A stretch of 64,000 nt of DNA from Alphaproteobacteria bacterium (GCA_016124635.1 WGNJ01000002.1:62001-126000), one strand, 5' to 3'. Counted from the first letter of the stretch, positions 1 through 8,999 are shown. A program made the numbers and translations. The notes: a model not told the origin generated them from the sequence alone.

Positions 1-43
1 GTCGCGCGCAACGCCGTGGCCGTGATAGAATGCGGCCACGCCA

Positions 44-51
44 GAGGGAGG
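44..51 (+). promoter_or_regulatory. Shine-Dalgarno site deciding the first gene's start
   Basis: GAGGGAGG lies five bases before the ATG at 57. It selects that ATG over an in-frame upstream start at 30, which would add nine residues in front of an otherwise canonical lipoprotein signal peptide. Confidence 0.7.
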
Positions 52-56
52 CATCG

Positions 57-602
57 ATGATCAAGTCGCCGTTGCTGCGTTTGATCTTCGCTCTATCGTT
101 GGTGGGTCTGCTGTCCGCGTGCGTCCACCCGACGCCGTATCAGCAGGCGCCGCCTCGCGGCTTCGGCTACAACGAAGACCGGCTCGATCAAAACCGCTAT
201 CGCATCACTTTCCGCGGCAACTCATCGACGCCGCGCGAAACCGTCGAAGACTATCTACTCTACCGCGCAGCCGAGCTGACGCTGCAAAACGGCTTCGATC
301 ACTTCATCATGGTCGGTCGCGACACGGAGGCGAAGACATCATATCGCTATTGGGTCGACCTCTACGGCCGCCGCGGTTACTTTTACCACGGCTTCCCGCG
401 TTGGCATCACGATCCATGGCATCGCGATCCTTGGGGACGTCCGTCCTACGACGTTGAGCCGGTCACGACCTACACGGCAACGGCGGAGATCATCATGATC
501 CGCGGCCCTCGTCGGGACCGTGACATCGAAGCCTTCGACGCCCGTCAGGTCTTGGCTCAAGTCGGTCCACGCGTGGTCCGCCCCGAACAACAGTCGCACT
601 AG
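57..602 (+). CDS. Putative lipoprotein, DUF4136-like / CC0125-type
   Basis: This is a predicted lipoprotein of 181 residues. Its N-terminus has positive charges, a hydrophobic stretch and a lipobox LLSAC, with the lipidated cysteine near residue 22. The mature part has YRITFRGN, then a helix-like VEDYLLYRAAELTL followed by GFDHFIMV, the pattern of the small alphaproteobacterial lipoproteins related to DUF4136. A His/Trp/Pro/Arg-rich stretch lies in the middle. The function is unknown; a periplasmic or outer-membrane site follows from the lipobox. Its stop codon overlaps that of the convergent phoD gene inside CTAG. The family call is from memory of the motif pattern. Confidence 0.72.
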   Translation: MIKSPLLRLIFALSLVGLLSACVHPTPYQQAPPRGFGYNEDRLDQNRYRITFRGNSSTPRETVEDYLLYRAAELTLQNGFDHFIMVGRDTEAKTSYRYWVDLYGRRGYFYHGFPRWHHDPWHRDPWGRPSYDVEPVTTYTATAEIIMIRGPRRDRDIEAFDARQVLAQVGPRVVRPEQQSH

Positions 603-2650
603 ATCGCCAGCTCCGGATCGCCTTCGAGGACGCGCTGCTCGAGCTGCGGCGCCTGCCCCGGCTGCCAACGCCGCACGCGATGCGCGACGCGATAGCGAAG
701 CGGGCCGCCGTCGGGTGCCGTGTTGCGCTCGAGCGGCCGCGGGATGCAAACGAACTCCGTCTCGAGCTCGTCGCGCGTCACACGCACCGTCGCGTAGCCG
801 TGTCCGCCGTAATCGCCGAACGCGAGGTGCGGCGCGACATCCGGGTTGCTGAGCTTGAGTGCGCGCGCCTTGTCGCCGGTCTTGGCAAGCTCGAGCGATG
901 ACTTCACGCCGTGCAGAATCGTCATGTTCATCGACGCCTCGACCGTTCCGTCCGGCTTATCCCACAGATAGAGCGCGCGCAGCGGGTGATCCTTCTTGAT
1001 CACGATCTCCGCGATTTCGGCCAAGCCTTGCTGCGAAATCGACCCGGTGATGAACTCGACCCCGACCGGCTCGAACTTCTGCGGCGGCAGCGCCTTTGAC
1101 ACGCGGCCCGCCCAGAACGAATGTTTGTCGCCGGCGACGATCGCGAGGCCGGTGATGCCGTTGTCGCGCACCATGTCGAAGATCTCGGCATGCTCGACGA
1201 CATAGCCGCCATTGAACAAACCGTAGCTCTGGGACGGCCACACGCGGTCCGCAATTGGCGGCAGATTCTGCATGTCGGTGCGCCACGAGAGCGTGCCGAA
1301 CGAGTGGCCCCAAATCTTCCAGGGCGCCGTCGATTTCTTCAGCCGGTCGAAGAACCAAGCCTTTTGCTCGGCGCCGAGATATTGCGCGGGTATCTCATTG
1401 AGCCCGGGGTTCGGCAGGTCCTTCCCACCGAACCTGATCGTCGCGGGCGGCTTCCCGCCGTTATAGCCGCGTCCGCCGTCGATGATCTCGCTCGCGTCTT
1501 GCACCCCGACGAAGGGAAAGCCCTTCACCGCAAACTCCGCACCCGCACTGCCCCCAGGGTAGTTGAACGATCGGTTGTCGGTGATGATGAGTTCCGCATT
1601 CTTGCCGAACTTCAGCGCGCGGTAGATGCGCAAGCTGTGCACTGCCGTCAGGTTGTTCGGCTCCTGCCCGACGCCGCTGTCGTCGAAAGTGGTCATCGCC
1701 GCGTTGGTGACCCTTGGCGCTTCGAAGCGATCGAGCGAGGGATTGCCGGGCTTAGCGACGCGCGCCGGCTGATATTCGAACCAAGCTTGATTTGCCATGA
1801 CCTTCTTGGTCTGCGCCGGCCGCACCGCGTCGTTGAACACCTCCCAACTTTGAAAGCCTGTCCAGGAGAATTCGTGATTGTCCCACACGTGCACGAACGG
1901 AAAGTGCGCCCGCGCATCCTGCAGGTCGGGATCGGTGAGATAGCCGCGATAGGCGGTGCGATAATCCTCCAGTGTCGTGGGCAGATGAAAATCTTTTATC
2001 TTCTCGCCGTTCTTATAGCGCACGATATCGCGCAGGCGCCGGCCGCGATTCACGCCGCCGGGGCTGTCCTCCGGATACCAAACGACCTCGTAGATGAAGT
2101 CGCCGAGGTGCAGCACAAACATCAGCCGCTCGGCGGGCGGACGCCGCTCGTCCTCGAAGATCATTCGGCGATAGGCGTGGCACGCGCTATTGGTGACATC
2201 CTGGCACGACACGAACGCGAACCTCACCGGCCGCTCGTCGTCTTCCGCCGGCGCCGTAACCGTGCGTCCGATACGGCTGCCGAATCCCTGTTCGTCGCTG
2301 AAGCGATACCAATATTCGCGCGCGGGCTTGAGACCCGCGGCGAGGAAGCGGCACGTCCAATCCGTCTCCGCGCTCACATTCGCGGTCCCGCGCGCGACAA
2401 TGTCGGTGAACTCGGGGTTGGCCGAGACCTCAACGGCAAGCCGATGCGCATTGTGATCGCCGCCGAGAGGCGCTCGCCGCGTCCACAAGATGACACTGTC
2501 CGATTGCGGGTCGCCAGACGCGACGCCTTGCGGATAGAGATCGCGCCGCTCCTGCCAAGGGGGCCCCGCCAGCGCCGTGCCCTTCCCAAACGCCAACGCC
2601 GCGCCAAAAGCAGAAGCCATGGCGGTGAATTCTCTGCGGGTCGTTTTCAT
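599..2650 (-). CDS. phoD: Alkaline phosphatase D family protein, Tat-exported
   Basis: This 683-residue phosphodiesterase/phosphomonoesterase belongs to the PhoD family, which releases phosphate from organic phosphoesters in the periplasm or outside the cell. The N-terminus KTTRREFTAMASAFGAAL is a twin-arginine signal, as expected for a metalloenzyme folded before export. A PhoD_N-like beta domain (PQGVASGDPQSDSVILWTR) precedes the metallophosphatase core, which shows FVSCQD, LHLGDFIYE, HVWDNHEF and IVAGDKHSFWAG. The ATG at 2650 is chosen because it puts the RR motif close to the N-terminus; an upstream in-frame start adds eight residues. About 215 bases without a recognised gene lie between its start region and the next gene on the same strand. 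Confidence 0.93.
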   Translation of the reverse strand: MKTTRREFTAMASAFGAALAFGKGTALAGPPWQERRDLYPQGVASGDPQSDSVILWTRRAPLGGDHNAHRLAVEVSANPEFTDIVARGTANVSAETDWTCRFLAAGLKPAREYWYRFSDEQGFGSRIGRTVTAPAEDDERPVRFAFVSCQDVTNSACHAYRRMIFEDERRPPAERLMFVLHLGDFIYEVVWYPEDSPGGVNRGRRLRDIVRYKNGEKIKDFHLPTTLEDYRTAYRGYLTDPDLQDARAHFPFVHVWDNHEFSWTGFQSWEVFNDAVRPAQTKKVMANQAWFEYQPARVAKPGNPSLDRFEAPRVTNAAMTTFDDSGVGQEPNNLTAVHSLRIYRALKFGKNAELIITDNRSFNYPGGSAGAEFAVKGFPFVGVQDASEIIDGGRGYNGGKPPATIRFGGKDLPNPGLNEIPAQYLGAEQKAWFFDRLKKSTAPWKIWGHSFGTLSWRTDMQNLPPIADRVWPSQSYGLFNGGYVVEHAEIFDMVRDNGITGLAIVAGDKHSFWAGRVSKALPPQKFEPVGVEFITGSISQQGLAEIAEIVIKKDHPLRALYLWDKPDGTVEASMNMTILHGVKSSLELAKTGDKARALKLSNPDVAPHLAFGDYGGHGYATVRVTRDELETEFVCIPRPLERNTAPDGGPLRYRVAHRVRRWQPGQAPQLEQRVLEGDPELAI

Positions 2651-2866
2651 ATCCTGTCCCCGAATGCCCGACATCAGCGTGACCCGCGCAACCTATGATG
2701 GGCAATGCACATGGTCTTGAACGGAATTGACCTTCAGGTGAGCGGGTGTCGTCTGCCGCGCGCTTTCGCCTGTCTGTCGTTGCCGCAAAGTCGCCGACGA
2801 CAAAGTGGATTGGCGGGTCAGGAACGCCCGGCCATGACGGATATCTTGCGACGAAGAGTGAGAGGA

Positions 2867-3343
2867 CTACCGCCGCCGGCCGAGCGAGGCGTGCAGCGAC
2901 TTGAGACCCAACGGATCGTGGCGCTCGCAATTGAGCGGCGACTGCAGGGACTTGATCCAGCTCTTCTCGAGAGATTTCAACGAGCGGGTCTCGAAGTACC
3001 AGACCGAGCCGTGCCCGCGCATCCAATCGCTGAGCCACGCCTCGCGGTCAGCCGCGATCTTGAGCCGCCCGAAGAAGCTGCGTTTCGCCGGCAATTGCAG
3101 CAGTGCCGCCAGCTTCTGTCGCAGTTCACTGCAATGCGAATGCGCCGATAGCTGCCCACTCAGTTCAGTGTGCAGATTCTGCGCCTTGCCGACGAAATGA
3201 TACGTCCAATGCTCGAGCCCGTCGACGCCGTCGAACTTCCAGACATAGAGGCCCGGGCCGCGCGGCACCTCGTTCAGACGCTCAAACGCAACGCGCGTGC
3301 GATGCTCGAAGCCCCTCGGATATTTTTTCGAGGGTCCTAGCAT
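2867..3343 (-). CDS. GIY-YIG-nuclease-like small protein
   Basis: This is a protein of 158 residues. GPGLYVWKF near residue 30 and YHFVGKAQNL near residue 50 resemble the GIY and YIG strands of GIY-YIG endonucleases. EKSWIKSLQSPLN near the C-terminus resembles the segment carrying the metal-binding Glu and the conserved Asn. The Arg normally found in the helix after YIG is not obvious: the sequence reads NLHTELSGQL where active members usually have Arg. The protein may therefore be inactive or divergent. It starts three bases after the asd stop codon, so it is probably co-transcribed with asd and the leu genes. The assignment is by motif only. Confidence 0.55.
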   Translation of the reverse strand: MLGPSKKYPRGFEHRTRVAFERLNEVPRGPGLYVWKFDGVDGLEHWTYHFVGKAQNLHTELSGQLSAHSHCSELRQKLAALLQLPAKRSFFGRLKIAADREAWLSDWMRGHGSVWYFETRSLKSLEKSWIKSLQSPLNCERHDPLGLKSLHASLGRRR

Positions 3344-3346
3344 CGA

Positions 3347-4369
3347 TCAGGCTGCCTTCTTGAGGTGGCGGGAGATCAAGATCTCGGCGATCTGTATTGC
3401 GTTGAGCGCCGCGCCCTTGCGAAGATTGTCCGACACGACCCACATCGACAATCCGTTCTCGACCGTCGGATCCTTGCGGATGCGGCTGATGAACGTCGCA
3501 TAGTCGCCGACGCACTCGACCGGCGTGACGTAGCCGCCGTCTTCCTGCTTGTCGACCACCATGCAGCCCGGTGCCTCGCGCAGAAGATTGCGCGCCTGCG
3601 CTTCCGAGATCGGACGCTCGAACTCGATATTGACCGCCTCCGAGTGTCCGACGAACACGGGCACCCGCACACACGTCGCCGAAACCTTGATGTCGGGATC
3701 GAGAATCTTGCGCGTCTCGACGCCCAGCTTCCATTCTTCCTTGGTCTGGCCGTCCTCCATGAACACGTCGATGTGCGGGATGACGTTGAAGGCGATCTGC
3801 TTGGTGAACCTTTTGTGCTCGATCGGGTCGGTCACGAAGATCGCGCGGGTTTGGCTGAAGAGCTCGTCCATCGCGTCTTTGCCGGCGCCCGACACGGATT
3901 GATAGGTCGACACGACGATGCGCTTGATCTTCGCCGCATCGTGCAGCGGCTTCAGCGCCACCACCATCTGCGCCGTCGAGCAATTCGGATTGGCGATGAT
4001 ATTCTTCTTCGCAAACTTGGCGATCGCGGCCGGATTGACCTCCGGCACCACGAGCGGCACGTCAGGATCCATTCGCCATCGCGACGAGTTATCGATCACG
4101 ACGGTGCCTTGGGCCGCGATCTTGGGCGACCATTCGCCGGACACACTGCCGCCGGCCGACATCAGGCAGATATCGGTGCCGCGAAAGTCGTATGTCGCGA
4201 GGTCTTTGCAGTGCAACGTGTGGTCACCGTACGAGACGTCTCTGCCGATGCTCTTGCGCGAGGCCAAGGCCACCACTTCGCTGGCCGGGAACTGCCGCTC
4301 GGCAAGAATATTCAGCATCTCGCGGCCCACGTTGCCCGTGGCGCCGGCGACAGCGACCTTCCAAGTCAT
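3347..4369 (-). CDS. asd: Aspartate-semialdehyde dehydrogenase
   Basis: Asd makes L-aspartate 4-semialdehyde from aspartyl phosphate with NADPH, the branch point to lysine/diaminopimelate, threonine and methionine. At 340 residues it has the usual length. The N-terminal Rossmann motif reads VAGATGNVGREML, and ANPNCSTAQM carries the catalytic Cys near residue 130. SVSGAGKDAMDEL and the conserved GHSEAVNIEF follow. It lies 71 bases downstream of leuB on the same strand, with a GC-rich spacer. The dapF gene at 19 kb works in the lysine/DAP branch fed by this enzyme. The ATG fits the family N-terminus. Confidence 0.97.
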   Translation of the reverse strand: MTWKVAVAGATGNVGREMLNILAERQFPASEVVALASRKSIGRDVSYGDHTLHCKDLATYDFRGTDICLMSAGGSVSGEWSPKIAAQGTVVIDNSSRWRMDPDVPLVVPEVNPAAIAKFAKKNIIANPNCSTAQMVVALKPLHDAAKIKRIVVSTYQSVSGAGKDAMDELFSQTRAIFVTDPIEHKRFTKQIAFNVIPHIDVFMEDGQTKEEWKLGVETRKILDPDIKVSATCVRVPVFVGHSEAVNIEFERPISEAQARNLLREAPGCMVVDKQEDGGYVTPVECVGDYATFISRIRKDPTVENGLSMWVVSDNLRKGAALNAIQIAEILISRHLKKAA

Positions 4370-4440
4370 TTGAAGCTCCTAAAGCCCCCCGGCCCCCGGC
4401 GCGGTCTTTCGCCGCGCGGGACATCCTCAAGTTTCTCAGG

Positions 4441-5547
4441 TCAGGCGGCAAGCTTGTCAAGCGCGGCAAGCACCGCTGAGCCCATTTCCTGGGTCCCGAC
4501 TTCGCGCTTACCCGCCTGCATGATGTCCTTGGTGCGGTAACCATCGTCGAGAATTTTTGCGACTGCACGCTCGATGAGGTCCGCTTCCTTCATCATGGCA
4601 AACGAATACCGCAGGCACATCGCGAACGACAGAATTGCGGCGATCGGATTGGCGAGACCTTTGCCCGCAATATCTGGCGCCGACCCGTGGATCGGCTCGT
4701 AGAGCGCGCGCTGCTTACCGGTCTTCTCGTCTCGGTTGCCCAGCGAAGCCGACGGCAGCATGCCGATCGAGCCGGTCAGCATGGCGGCTTCGTCGGAGAG
4801 AACGTCGCCGAACAAATTATCGGTGACGATGACGTCAAATTGCTTGGGATTCCGCACAAGCTGCATCGCGCAGTTGTCGGCGAGGATGTGGGACAACTCT
4901 ACGTCCTTGAATTCGGCGCCGTGAACGTAGGTAACCTCCTCCTTCCAGAGCAGGCCAGAGTGCATCACATTGTGCTTTTCCGCCGAAGCGACCTTATTCC
5001 GCCGCTTACGCGCCAGTTCGAAGGCCACGCGTGCGATGCGGCGAATTTCGCCTGTCGTGTAGACTTGCGTGTCGACGGCGCGACGTTCGCCGTCCGGCAA
5101 CTTGGTGATCCCACGCGGCTCACCGAAATAGACCCCACCCGTCAGCTCGCGCACGATCAGAATGTCGAGCCCCGAGACGATCTCCGGCTTCAGCGCGGAG
5201 GAATCCTTCAGCGCGTCGAAGCAGATTGCCGGCCGGAGGTTCGCGAACAACCCCAGGTCCTTACGCAAGCGCAGCAATGCCGCCTCCGGCCGCTTGTCGT
5301 AGGGAGCGTTCGCCCATTTCGGTCCGCCGACCGCGCCAAAGAGAACGGCATCGGCATCTAGCGCCTTCTTCATTGCGGGTTCGGAGATCGGCGTTCCGTG
5401 CGCATCGAACGCAGCACCGCCGACGAGGTCGCGTTCGACCGAGAAGCGCGCACCTTTGGTCGTCAGCCAAGCGATCACGCGCTCGACTTCGGCGATCACT
5501 TCAGGCCCGATTCCGTCACCCGGCAGCAGCAGCAGTTTGAACGTCAC
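4441..5547 (-). CDS. leuB: 3-isopropylmalate dehydrogenase
   Basis: LeuB oxidatively decarboxylates 3-isopropylmalate to 2-oxoisocaproate with NAD in leucine synthesis. It is 368 residues, the normal size. [19 protein letters not shown] at the N-terminus, [23 protein letters not shown], the catalytic Asp segment [17 protein letters not shown], and [16 protein letters not shown] near the C-terminus all match the beta-decarboxylating dehydrogenase family, and the Glu/Leu-type substrate loop near residue 90 ([10 protein letters not shown]) is typical of LeuB rather than isocitrate dehydrogenase. It follows leuD by 29 bases, so the two are probably in one transcript. Confidence 0.98.
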   Translation of the reverse strand: MTFKLLLLPGDGIGPEVIAEVERVIAWLTTKGARFSVERDLVGGAAFDAHGTPISEPAMKKALDADAVLFGAVGGPKWANAPYDKRPEAALLRLRKDLGLFANLRPAICFDALKDSSALKPEIVSGLDILIVRELTGGVYFGEPRGITKLPDGERRAVDTQVYTTGEIRRIARVAFELARKRRNKVASAEKHNVMHSGLLWKEEVTYVHGAEFKDVELSHILADNCAMQLVRNPKQFDVIVTDNLFGDVLSDEAAMLTGSIGMLPSASLGNRDEKTGKQRALYEPIHGSAPDIAGKGLANPIAAILSFAMCLRYSFAMMKEADLIERAVAKILDDGYRTKDIMQAGKREVGTQEMGSAVLAALDKLAA

Positions 5548-5576
5548 GAAAGCAGTTCCTCAGAGTCTGAAAACAA

Positions 5577-6182
5577 TTAAAGCCACGGCATCGAGGCGCG
5601 GCGGCGTTCTTCGAATTGATCGATCTTGTCCTTGTGCCGCATCGTGAGGCCGATGTCGTCCCATCCGTTGAGCAAACACTGCTTCCGAAAAGCGTCGACT
5701 TCGAACGTGATGCAGCCGCCGTCGGGACCGCGGATCTCTTGTTTCTCGAGGTCGACGCTGATGACGGCGTTCGACCCGCGCGACGCATCGTCGAGAAGCT
5801 TGTCGATTTCCGCTTGCGGCAGCACGATCGGCAAAATGCCGTTCTTAAAGCAGTTGTTGTAGAAGATGTCGGCGAAGGACGGCGCCATGATCACGCGGAT
5901 ACCGAAGTCGAGCAGCGCCCACGGCGCATGCTCGCGGCTCGAGCCGCAGCCGAAATTTTCGCCCGCGACCAAGATTTGCGCCTTGCGATAGGCGGGCTTG
6001 TTCAGCGCGAAATCGGGGATCTCTTTTCCGTCGCTCGTGTAGCGCATCTCGTCGAAGAGATGCTTGCCGAGGCCGGTGCGCGCGATTGTTTTCAAAAACT
6101 GCTTCGGGATGATCATGTCGGTGTCGACGTTGATCATCGGCAACGGCGCCGCAACGGCGGTCAGAGACTTGAACTTCTGCAT
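5577..6182 (-). CDS. leuD: 3-isopropylmalate dehydratase small subunit
   Basis: LeuD is the swivel subunit of isopropylmalate isomerase and partners LeuC in converting 2- to 3-isopropylmalate. It is 201 residues from the ATG that gives [15 protein letters not shown]; this start matches the family, whereas the open frame continues upstream into repeat [16 protein letters not shown] and the substrate loop [20 protein letters not shown] are clear. In most relatives leuC and leuD are close, but here about 3 kb of unrelated genes and repeats lie between them, so the two subunits are probably transcribed from different promoters. Confidence 0.97.
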   Translation of the reverse strand: MQKFKSLTAVAAPLPMINVDTDMIIPKQFLKTIARTGLGKHLFDEMRYTSDGKEIPDFALNKPAYRKAQILVAGENFGCGSSREHAPWALLDFGIRVIMAPSFADIFYNNCFKNGILPIVLPQAEIDKLLDDASRGSNAVISVDLEKQEIRGPDGGCITFEVDAFRKQCLLNGWDDIGLTMRHKDKIDQFEERRRASMPWL

Positions 6183-6260
6183 GTGAACTGAACCGTCTAA
6201 TGTTGGCGTCGTCCCTATAGCACGCCACTCCACGACTTTCCTCCCTTCAGGTTCGCCTTG

Positions 6261-6352
6261 TTTCCTCCTCTCCAAGCCTCACCTGCTCCCGCGCGCGCTC
6301 GATTTCTTTCCTCCCCTGCACGCGGGATTTGCTCCCGCGCGTGCCCTATTTC
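6261..6352. repeat. Two tandem 46-bp repeat copies leading into a palindromic unit
   Basis: TTTCCTCC recurs at 6261, 6307 and 6353, giving a period of exactly 46. Each of the first two copies ends in a CTCCCGCGCG segment and a CTCGATTTC or CCCTATTTC tail. The third copy is the start of the larger palindromic unit. The first copy is more diverged (CTCTCCAAGC for CCCCTGCACG). This looks like local duplication or slippage of the end of the repeat family. Confidence 0.7.
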
Positions 6353-6573
6353 TTTCCTCCCCTGCACGCGGAACGCGTGCGGGCGGAGGTGTCGAGCCTG
6401 CAGAACACTGTCGGCAAAAAGCAGAGCTTCCGTGGCGAGACGGAGGGGGTGCGCTGAAGTGACGTGCGCATCGACGGGGGTAGTGCGGGCGCCGAGAGCC
6501 CTCTCCGTCTCGCCGCGCTCCTCGGCGATCCACCTCCGCCCGCACGCGCGTTCCGCGCGCGCAGGGGAGGAAA
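6353..6573. repeat. Palindromic repeat cluster A (unit R then inverted R')
   Basis: This is a pair of REP-like units filling the gap between leuD and a VOC gene. The forward unit spans 6353-6452: it opens TTTCCTCCCCTGCA, has a hairpin stem GCACGCG/CGCGTGC with loop GAA, then GGCGGAGGT, and ends GGCGAGACGGAGGGGGTGC. The inverted unit at about 6500-6573 is more decayed at its outer side but keeps CCACCTCCGCCCGCAC and GCAGGGGAGGAAA. The order (R then R') is opposite to clusters B and C. There is no coding function. Confidence 0.85.
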
Positions 6574-6587
6574 AGGCGAACCTACCT

Positions 6588-6977
6588 TCAGCCTTTGTAA
6601 TAGGCGCAGATCTTGTTGCCGACGGGGTCGCGCACATAGGCGCCGTACCATTCCGGCTTGCTCTCACCGCGGACACCGGGCGCACCTTCGTCTTTGCCGC
6701 CGACTTTGAGCGCTGTCCGGTAAAAGGCATCGACTGCCGCTCGGTCCTTGGCCTTGAACGCAAGCATCGACCCGTTGCCGAAGTCCGCTTTGTTCTTGTC
6801 GAAGGGCGTCGCGAGGTAAATCATCAGCAGGTCGTCGCCCGACTTGCCGCCCGGGCCGTAGCCGGCCCAGCCGCCGTCTTTGAATGTGCGCGCGTAGCCC
6901 AGCGGCCCCAGCGCCTCGTCATAGAACGCCACCGATTGGTCGATGTCGTTCACACCGATCGTCACGTAACCGAGCAT
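6588..6977 (-). CDS. VOC (glyoxalase/bleomycin-resistance-like) family protein
   Basis: This is a vicinal-oxygen-chelate fold protein of 129 residues. It starts MLGYVTIGVNDIDQSVAFYDEA, with the paired beta-alpha-beta-beta-beta modules of the family, and ends in YVRDPVGNKICAYYKG, where the last strand normally supplies the Glu or other metal ligand. GWAGYGPGGKSGDDLLMIYL and GNGSMLAFKAKDRAAVDAFY match the small VOC proteins often labelled glyoxalase. The substrate is unknown. It lies on the leu strand downstream of the serine hydrolase gene. Its stop codon is just outside repeat cluster A. Confidence 0.85.
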   Translation of the reverse strand: MLGYVTIGVNDIDQSVAFYDEALGPLGYARTFKDGGWAGYGPGGKSGDDLLMIYLATPFDKNKADFGNGSMLAFKAKDRAAVDAFYRTALKVGGKDEGAPGVRGESKPEWYGAYVRDPVGNKICAYYKG

Positions 6978-7048
6978 GTGCGTCTCCCTCTGTCCTCGAC
7001 AAAACTGTCGCTCAGGACCGCATCGCCGTCAAGAACAAAAAGAGAACA

Positions 7049-8173
7049 TCATCCCATGCCCCACATCGCCATGACGAGGCTGAACGCGCGCATGTCGCCG
7101 CTTGTGGTCCCGGCCATCTTGTTCATGACGTAACCGTACGTCGCATGATTTTGCATATCGATGATCACCAGCGAGCCGCCGTATCCGCCCCAAAAGCACA
7201 TGTTGGGATTGGGCAACGGCAGCATCGGCCCCGGCAAGCCGAAGCCCATGCCGTAGCGCACCGGCTGACCGAGGATCAGATCCGTCCCTTCGATCTGCAG
7301 CTCGAGCGCTTTGCGGCATCCGGCCTCCGACAGGAACCGCTTGCCGTTCAGCGTCCCGCCGTTGGCGAGGATCGCCTGCACCAGTGCGACCGAGCGCGCA
7401 TTGCCGGTGCCGCCTGCCGCTGGAAGTTCGGCGCCGCGCCAAGCCCGCGTCTTCGTCTCGCTGACATCGACGCCCGGATTGCTCGACATGTTGCGCGTCA
7501 GATCGTTCTGATCGCCGTCGGCGATCCCCTGTCCCGCCGGCGGCGGAATGAGTTCGGCCACGCGCGCATCTTCCGTCGCCGGCAAGCCGATGTGGAAGTC
7601 GGCGTCGAGCGGCCTTGCGATCTCTTCGCGAAACACCGTGCCGACGGTCTTGCCCGTCACGCGGCGAACGATTTCACCGACGAGATAGCCCTGCGTCATC
7701 GCGTGATAGCCGCACGCGGTGCCCGGCTCCCAATAGGGCGCCTGCGCCGCCAGCAGCGAAGTGCATTTTTCCCAGTCGTAGAGATCGTCCTTGGTGAGCT
7801 TCTCCTTCCAGCCGGAGAGTCCCGCCGAATGGCTCATCAAATGCGAGACCTTGACGTTCGCCTTGCCGTTCGCCGCGAACTCCGGCCAGTACTTCGCAAC
7901 CGGCGCGCTGAAATCGACCCCGCCGCGATCGGCGATCATCAGCGCGGTCAGCGCCGTCATCGTCTTCGTCGTCGAATAGACGTTGATGATCGTGTTCTTT
8001 TCCCACGGCTGCGTGCCGGCGGCGTCGCGATACCCGCCCCACAGATCGACGACCGTCTTGCCCTCGAGCGTCGATGAGAACGAAGCGCCGACGTCGGCGC
8101 CGCTCGCCAGATTGTTTTCAAATGCCGTCCGCGCCTTCTCGAACCGCTCGTCGCAAAACCCGTGGACCGTCAT
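7049..8173 (-). CDS. Serine hydrolase, class C beta-lactamase-like (EstB type)
   Basis: This 374-residue protein has the penicillin-binding/beta-lactamase fold used by many esterases. The nucleophile motif SxxK is seen as YSTTKTMTALT near residue 90. A Tyr of the YxN region lies in CGYHAMTQGYLVGEIVRRVTG near residue 150. The C-terminal WGGYGGSLVIIDMQNHATYGYVMN is the strand that carries the KTG-like box in this family. No signal peptide is seen, so it is probably a cytosolic esterase rather than a true beta-lactamase. It sits between leuC and leuD on the same strand, with repeat DNA upstream. Confidence 0.9.
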   Translation of the reverse strand: MTVHGFCDERFEKARTAFENNLASGADVGASFSSTLEGKTVVDLWGGYRDAAGTQPWEKNTIINVYSTTKTMTALTALMIADRGGVDFSAPVAKYWPEFAANGKANVKVSHLMSHSAGLSGWKEKLTKDDLYDWEKCTSLLAAQAPYWEPGTACGYHAMTQGYLVGEIVRRVTGKTVGTVFREEIARPLDADFHIGLPATEDARVAELIPPPAGQGIADGDQNDLTRNMSSNPGVDVSETKTRAWRGAELPAAGGTGNARSVALVQAILANGGTLNGKRFLSEAGCRKALELQIEGTDLILGQPVRYGMGFGLPGPMLPLPNPNMCFWGGYGGSLVIIDMQNHATYGYVMNKMAGTTSGDMRAFSLVMAMWGMG

Positions 8174-8284
8174 CTGCTCGCTCCCAATATCTTTCGGCTA
8201 TAGGACGCGAATGCGCGGCCGCTTGTCCAGACGTTGACAACCGTTTGTAAGCGTTGCTGAGCGTTTGTGAGCGTCACGTCAGCC

Positions 8285-8504
8285 GCACCCCCTCCGTCTC
8301 GCCGCTGACTCTCGAGCGTTCACGCCAGCTCACTGCCGGCTCGCCACCTCCGCCCGCACGCGCATCGCGCGCGCAGGGGAGGAAAGAGACTGTTGCGCTC
8401 GGCATCTTTCCTCCCCTGCATGCGGAACGCATGCGGGCGGAGGTGGCGAGCCTGCGGGGCATCAACGATAGGGCAGAGCGCTTGCGGCGAGACGGAGGGG
8501 GTGC
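8285..8504. repeat. Palindromic repeat cluster B (220 bp, R' then R)
   Basis: The inverted unit R' (8285-8385) begins GCACCCCCTCCGTCTCGCC and ends GCAGGGGAGGAAA. After about 21 bases, unit R (8407-8504) begins TTTCCTCCCCTGCATGCGG and ends GGCGAGACGGAGGGGGTGC. The hairpin in R has stem GCATGCG/CGCATGC around GAA. The whole is exactly 220 bp, as is cluster C, and the two differ at roughly 14 positions by eye. It lies in the 437-base gap between the serine hydrolase start and the DUF559 gene. Confidence 0.9.
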
Positions 8505-8610
8505 CGTTGAAGCACCGCGCGGTAACCGCTTGCGACCGGGCGGCGCAACGACACACGCTGTTACAAGCCGATGCACGCCGGCGTCCCTTTTCGCCGACAC
8601 AATCCTACGC

Positions 8611-8982
8611 ATGTCGGCACGCGAGCGAGAGGCAAACACAATCCAATTGGCGCGGCGCCTGCGACGTTCGATGACCGATGCGGAAGTCATCTTGTGGTCT
8701 CATCTGCGCCGCGATCAGTTTCGCCGGCTGCGCTTTCGGCGTCAGCATCCGATCGGCCCTTACGTCGCCGATTTCGTATGCACCAAACGCAAGTTCGTGA
8801 TCGAGGTCGACGGGGAGACCCATCACACGCCCGAGCAGCTGCTCCACGACATGCGCCGGCGCGCCTATCTTGAGGACAGAGGCTGGCGCGAAATGCGTGT
8901 CACCAATCAAGATGTCTATGACGATCTCGACGGCGTGCTCGAGACGATCTGGCGCGAGACGCGCGATACCGGACATATCTAG
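8611..8982 (+). CDS. DUF559 endonuclease-domain protein
   Basis: This is a protein of 123 residues of the DUF559 family, a small Vsr-/PD-(D/E)XK-like nuclease fold. LRRSMTDAEVILWSHLR at the N-terminus, then FRRQHPIGPYVADFVC (putative active-site Asp) and KFVIEVDGETHH (ExD-type acidic pair followed by His) are the signature, and RAYLEDRGWREMRVTNQDV closes the domain. The ATG at 8611 is chosen because the open frame upstream runs through repeat DNA; no strong ribosome site precedes it. The gene lies between two near-identical palindromic repeats. The role of the family is not established as far as I know; nicking or cutting DNA is plausible. Confidence 0.88.
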   Translation: MSAREREANTIQLARRLRRSMTDAEVILWSHLRRDQFRRLRFRRQHPIGPYVADFVCTKRKFVIEVDGETHHTPEQLLHDMRRRAYLEDRGWREMRVTNQDVYDDLDGVLETIWRETRDTGHI

Positions 8983-8999
8983 CGCGCATCACGTCTGCG

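Noticed and set aside
1121-2698. A 525-codon plus-strand open frame opposite phoD
   Set aside because: It is exactly antisense to phoD, is Arg/Ala/Val-rich with no family motifs, and arises from the high-GC codon pattern of the real gene.
4370-4440. Possible terminator hairpin between leuB and asd
   Set aside because: The spacer is GC-rich with a short weak stem and no T run on the transcribed strand, so no support for termination.
8254-8610. N-terminal extension of the DUF559 protein by 119 codons
   Set aside because: The extension reads through repeat cluster B and has no protein similarity to the family. The domain begins right after the ATG at 8611.
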